Shown one piece after another: positions 61,523 through 64,000 of a DNA stretch of 64,000 nt. A program made the translations under genes and the position numbers. The notes under the pieces are model-generated. The model was given only the letters and a program-made list of their open reading frames with translations. It searched no databases and was not told the origin of the DNA. Source of the DNA: an uncultured OM182 clade bacterium (GTDB lineage Bacteria; Pseudomonadota; Gammaproteobacteria; Pseudomonadales; Azotimanducaceae); the NCBI GenBank assembly GCA_902567095.1, contig CACFLG010000001.1:1-64000 (forward strand), in the 5' to 3' direction. The stretch's first letter is position 1. Each line of letters begins with the position of its first letter.

Positions 61523-63727
61523 ATGTTTCTTTCTCGAGTGAGCCTATATTCGTTGGCTTTAATGCTATTCGGTTTTGTTTCAACTTTAACCTTCGTCAAT
61601 CCTGTATATGCTGACGGAGAAAACATGACCCTCGAAGAGGTCGTGGTTACTGCAAGAAAAAGAGGGGAGAGTTTGATTGATATCCCCGAATCAGTCGTTT
61701 CTATATCTGGAGACGCAATAGGAAGACAAAACATCAAAGGCCTAGATAAAATAGGATTAGCCGTCCCTAATCTTAACTTAGCGATGAGAACTGACGGCTA
61801 CCCTAACGTCTCGATCAGGGGTATCGGAGCCTTCGGGTTGACCCAGGGCGTAGGTTTTTATCTAGACGACATTCAGTTATTTAGCGATGCCTCTTCGCGT
61901 TTTGGAGATCTCGAGCGTATCGAGGTGCTAAAAGGTCCTCAAGGTACACTATACGGAGGCAGCAACATAGGCGGCGCAATAAAATTTGTAAGTGCTCGTC
62001 CGTCTTCTGATGATGTCTTTGGCAGAGTAAAGGTTCTTGGAGGACAGCAAGGTGTCATTGATGTAGAAGGCTCCGTCAACATTCCTCTCGGGGATAATGG
62101 ATGGGCCATGCGCGCGTTTGGGTTTACAAGAGAGGATGACGGTTTTATGACCAACCCTAACTCTCCCGCCCCTGATCCGAGTCAAGGGCCGTTCACTACT
62201 CAGCCAGAGGATGTAGGTGCATACGATGAAAGTGGGGGTCGAATATCCCTGTCTGGACCGTTAAGCGATAACCTCTCGCTGTACGCTTCGGTTCGATTTA
62301 ATGAGTACGACGGACCAGTAAACAATTGGGCAAGAGAACTGGGTGGGACCCCCGACAATTTCCAGTATCCCACAGTCCTTGATACAAACCGAAATCCTAC
62401 CCACGAGCGGGAAGTGTTTGGCGCCCATGTTGAGCTTACTTGGGAACTAGAAGGCTTCGACGTCAAATCGATCACGTCCTACACTGATGCAGAAAGTACT
62501 CGGCTTACAGATGTAGATTTGACTCAGTTTTGGTTTATTAATACTGACAGACCCGAGGAATTTGAGATCACCACCCAAGAGATAAGATTTACTTCGACTG
62601 GCGATGGGGATATTCAATGGATCGCAGGTTTTTATTATTCATCATATAAAAACGAGATGAACTCCCAATTTGTTTTTGGACCCGGTGTTCTTGCCGATGC
62701 ATCAGTCGGTCCCATTGCGGCTCCGTTTGAGCTTAGAGATCAAGACGAAAGGCATCTTGCTGTTTTTGGAAACCTAACCTACACCATAAATGATTGGGAA
62801 ATAGGCATCGGTGCTAGAATCGATCGCTGGGAAGAAGAAGAGGATAACCTTGATGCTGAGACCAACGGAGCTATTCATTCCGCAAAAATCGATGCTACCG
62901 AGTTTCTCCCGCGTATCTCAGTTAGCCGCCATGTTGGAGACGATTCTATGTTTTACTTCACTGCTTCGCAGGGTTACGAGCCTGGGGGGTTGAACGGTAC
63001 CACGCCTATCTTCACAGCAGATGGAACGCCTTCGCTTTTAGCCTTTGAGCCGGAGAAAGCCATTCAGTTTGAACTTGGTTGGAAGGGCTCCTTAATGGAT
63101 GGTCGAGCAACCGCGGGCGTAGCAGCCTTCTTCATTGACTACGAAGACAGGGCTTATCAAATCCTTACTCCAAACCCTAATGGGCCAGGCCTGATTGAGG
63201 GAATCACGAATGTTGGCGACACGGACCAAAAGGGTCTCGAGCTTGAGTTCGCATTCCTAATTAACGAATATCTCACTGTTACTGCGGCGGCAGGCTTTAT
63301 CGATGCAGAATGGGATACCGGCACGGTCATGCCCGATGGCACTGATTTAAGCGGAAGGACGCCCTCAAATGTTATCGATGACGGGTTCTCGATTACGGCT
63401 GACTTAAACCGGCCTATTTCTGATGACCTCACGTTTCTTGCTAGCCTGCAATTCAGCCATCAGGGGCAAGGAGAAAGCATGCCTCCGTTTGATCCGATTA
63501 CTAACGAAGCGTATTCAGTGTTGAATCTTCAAGCTGGATTCCAAAAAGGACCCTGGGAGCTGATGTTGAATGTAGACAACGTTACTGACGAGGAGTACTA
63601 CACTGACCTTGAAAATTTCCCTAACTTTGGGTTAGACGGGTTGAGTGGTGAAGGTCCCGCGACTATAGTCATTGGTACGTTTGGCCATCCTCGGATTGTT
63701 TCGGCAAGCTTAACCTACTCTTTTTAA
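61523..63727 (+). CDS. TonB-dependent outer-membrane receptor 3
   Basis: A 734-residue receptor with signal peptide (cleavage near VYA-D), TonB box (LEEVVVTARKRGES), plug motif EVLKGPQGTLYGGSNIGG and a barrel ending SLTYSF, whose final Phe is the BAM signal. ATG 61523 follows AAAGGGGG. It is divergent from the bicupin/cupin/Rieske group and is a good candidate to import the aromatic or phenolic substrate of that group. Terminator follows. Confidence 0.94.
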   Translation: MFLSRVSLYSLALMLFGFVSTLTFVNPVYADGENMTLEEVVVTARKRGESLIDIPESVVSISGDAIGRQNIKGLDKIGLAVPNLNLAMRTDGYPNVSIRGIGAFGLTQGVGFYLDDIQLFSDASSRFGDLERIEVLKGPQGTLYGGSNIGGAIKFVSARPSSDDVFGRVKVLGGQQGVIDVEGSVNIPLGDNGWAMRAFGFTREDDGFMTNPNSPAPDPSQGPFTTQPEDVGAYDESGGRISLSGPLSDNLSLYASVRFNEYDGPVNNWARELGGTPDNFQYPTVLDTNRNPTHEREVFGAHVELTWELEGFDVKSITSYTDAESTRLTDVDLTQFWFINTDRPEEFEITTQEIRFTSTGDGDIQWIAGFYYSSYKNEMNSQFVFGPGVLADASVGPIAAPFELRDQDERHLAVFGNLTYTINDWEIGIGARIDRWEEEEDNLDAETNGAIHSAKIDATEFLPRISVSRHVGDDSMFYFTASQGYEPGGLNGTTPIFTADGTPSLLAFEPEKAIQFELGWKGSLMDGRATAGVAAFFIDYEDRAYQILTPNPNGPGLIEGITNVGDTDQKGLELEFAFLINEYLTVTAAAGFIDAEWDTGTVMPDGTDLSGRTPSNVIDDGFSITADLNRPISDDLTFLASLQFSHQGQGESMPPFDPITNEAYSVLNLQAGFQKGPWELMLNVDNVTDEEYYTDLENFPNFGLDGLSGEGPATIVIGTFGHPRIVSASLTYSF

Positions 63728-63740
63728 AGTGCTAGAGTTC

Positions 63741-63769
63741 AGACGGCAGGGAGTTCATCCTTGCCGTCT
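63741..63769 (+). terminator. Terminator after TonB receptor 3
   Basis: AGACGGCAGGGA/TCCTTGCCGTCT forms a 12-bp stem with one G-T pair and a 5-nt loop, followed by TCTTT. It also ends close to the stop of the minus-strand reductase gene. Confidence 0.75.
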
Positions 63770-63781
63770 TCTTTAGAGACC

Positions 63782-64000
63782 CTATTTCTCCGAAATCAAA
63801 TCAGACTCGAAGTCGAATCGCTCTGTGCTGACCGTCGCTTGAGCTGCCTCTGAATAACGAGGTCCCGATATGTTTTTCGGCAAGAATATCTCATTCAGTT
63901 GCTGCATAGTCTCCTCAGACAACTCGATACTCGCTGCATGGAAGTTGTCTTTCAAATGCGTCTCATTGATCGTGCCGGGAATAGGGACTGAAGTTGGATC
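63782..64000 (-). CDS. Aldo/keto reductase, C-terminal end (partial)
   Basis: The minus-strand frame is open from the window end to TAG at 63782-63784, encoding 72 residues that the ORF track omits. It reads PIPGTINETHLKDNF, ASIELSEETMQQLNEIF and GPRYSEAAQATVSTE. This is the characteristic end of aldo/keto reductases of the YajO/AKR type: the NADPH adenine-binding loop, the final helix and an RY-type tail. It would reduce an aldehyde or ketone. The start is outside the window. Confidence 0.85.
   Translation of the reverse strand, partial: DPTSVPIPGTINETHLKDNFHAASIELSEETMQQLNEIFLPKNISGPRYSEAAQATVSTERFDFESDLISEK

Noticed and set aside
1-64000. CRISPR arrays, tRNA or rRNA genes, phage or transposon genes
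   Set aside because: Reading both strands, I found no regularly spaced repeats, cloverleaf-type sequence, rRNA core sequence or mobile-element protein.

Overview
The window reads as chromosomal DNA of a free-living marine gammaproteobacterium. The grounds are a proteorhodopsin with marine GPR-type motifs, three large TonB-dependent receptors, many acyl-CoA and oxygenase-type catabolic genes, compact operons and moderate GC. I cannot place it to genus from this sequence. No rRNA, tRNA, CRISPR array, transposase, integrase or phage gene was recognised.

Layout. 1-7058: a tightly coupled plus-strand operon encoding the tail of an unidentified protein, a 607 aa outer-membrane beta-barrel, a ten-heme cytochrome fused to an LVIVD-type propeller, and a small multiheme cytochrome. 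It looks like a candidate trans-outer-membrane electron conduit. 7097-10198 (minus): acetolactate-synthase-like TPP enzyme and aldehyde dehydrogenase. 10423-13104: three tandem paralogous lipoproteins of unknown function, each apparently built from two related halves. 13697-15808 (minus): tyrosine-phosphatase-like protein, blue-type proteorhodopsin and a small membrane protein. 15987-24207: TonB receptor, fumarase C, GNAT, a ketosteroid-dehydrogenase-like flavoprotein, and on the minus strand an LLM flavin oxidoreductase and a LysR regulator. 24370-33922: TonB receptor, single-chain acyl-CoA carboxylase, DUF952 protein, enoyl-CoA hydratase, CoA-transferase and GST. An exact 18-nt repeat precedes both the receptor and the hydratase operon. 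34042-42853: glutamate-semialdehyde-aminomutase-like enzyme, dimethylformamidase-like protein, two paralogous esterases around an inverted MFS transporter, a P450 and a MotA-like duplicated membrane protein. 43001-44011: GSII-type glutamine synthetase. 44311-50035: sulfotransferase, TonB C-terminal protein, then a SiaA/SiaC/SiaB-type phosphatase, antagonist and kinase module facing a class III adenylate cyclase. 50216-58397: crotonases, VOC protein, PhzF, aldose epimerase, cytochrome c/PQQ lipoprotein and a small-molecule kinase. 58555-64000: Rieske oxygenase, cupin and bicupin cluster, third TonB receptor and the end of an aldo/keto reductase.

How it may work together (inference): TonB receptors import organic compounds, and the adjacent CoA-ester, flavin, P450, Rieske and cupin enzymes degrade them. 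Light-driven proton pumping and the multiheme conduit would add energy or electron-transfer options. The Sia-like partner switch with a cyclase would regulate lifestyle. The least explained and most interesting parts are the cytochrome/barrel operon, the triplicated lipoproteins, and the Sia module with an adenylate cyclase where Pseudomonas has a diguanylate cyclase.
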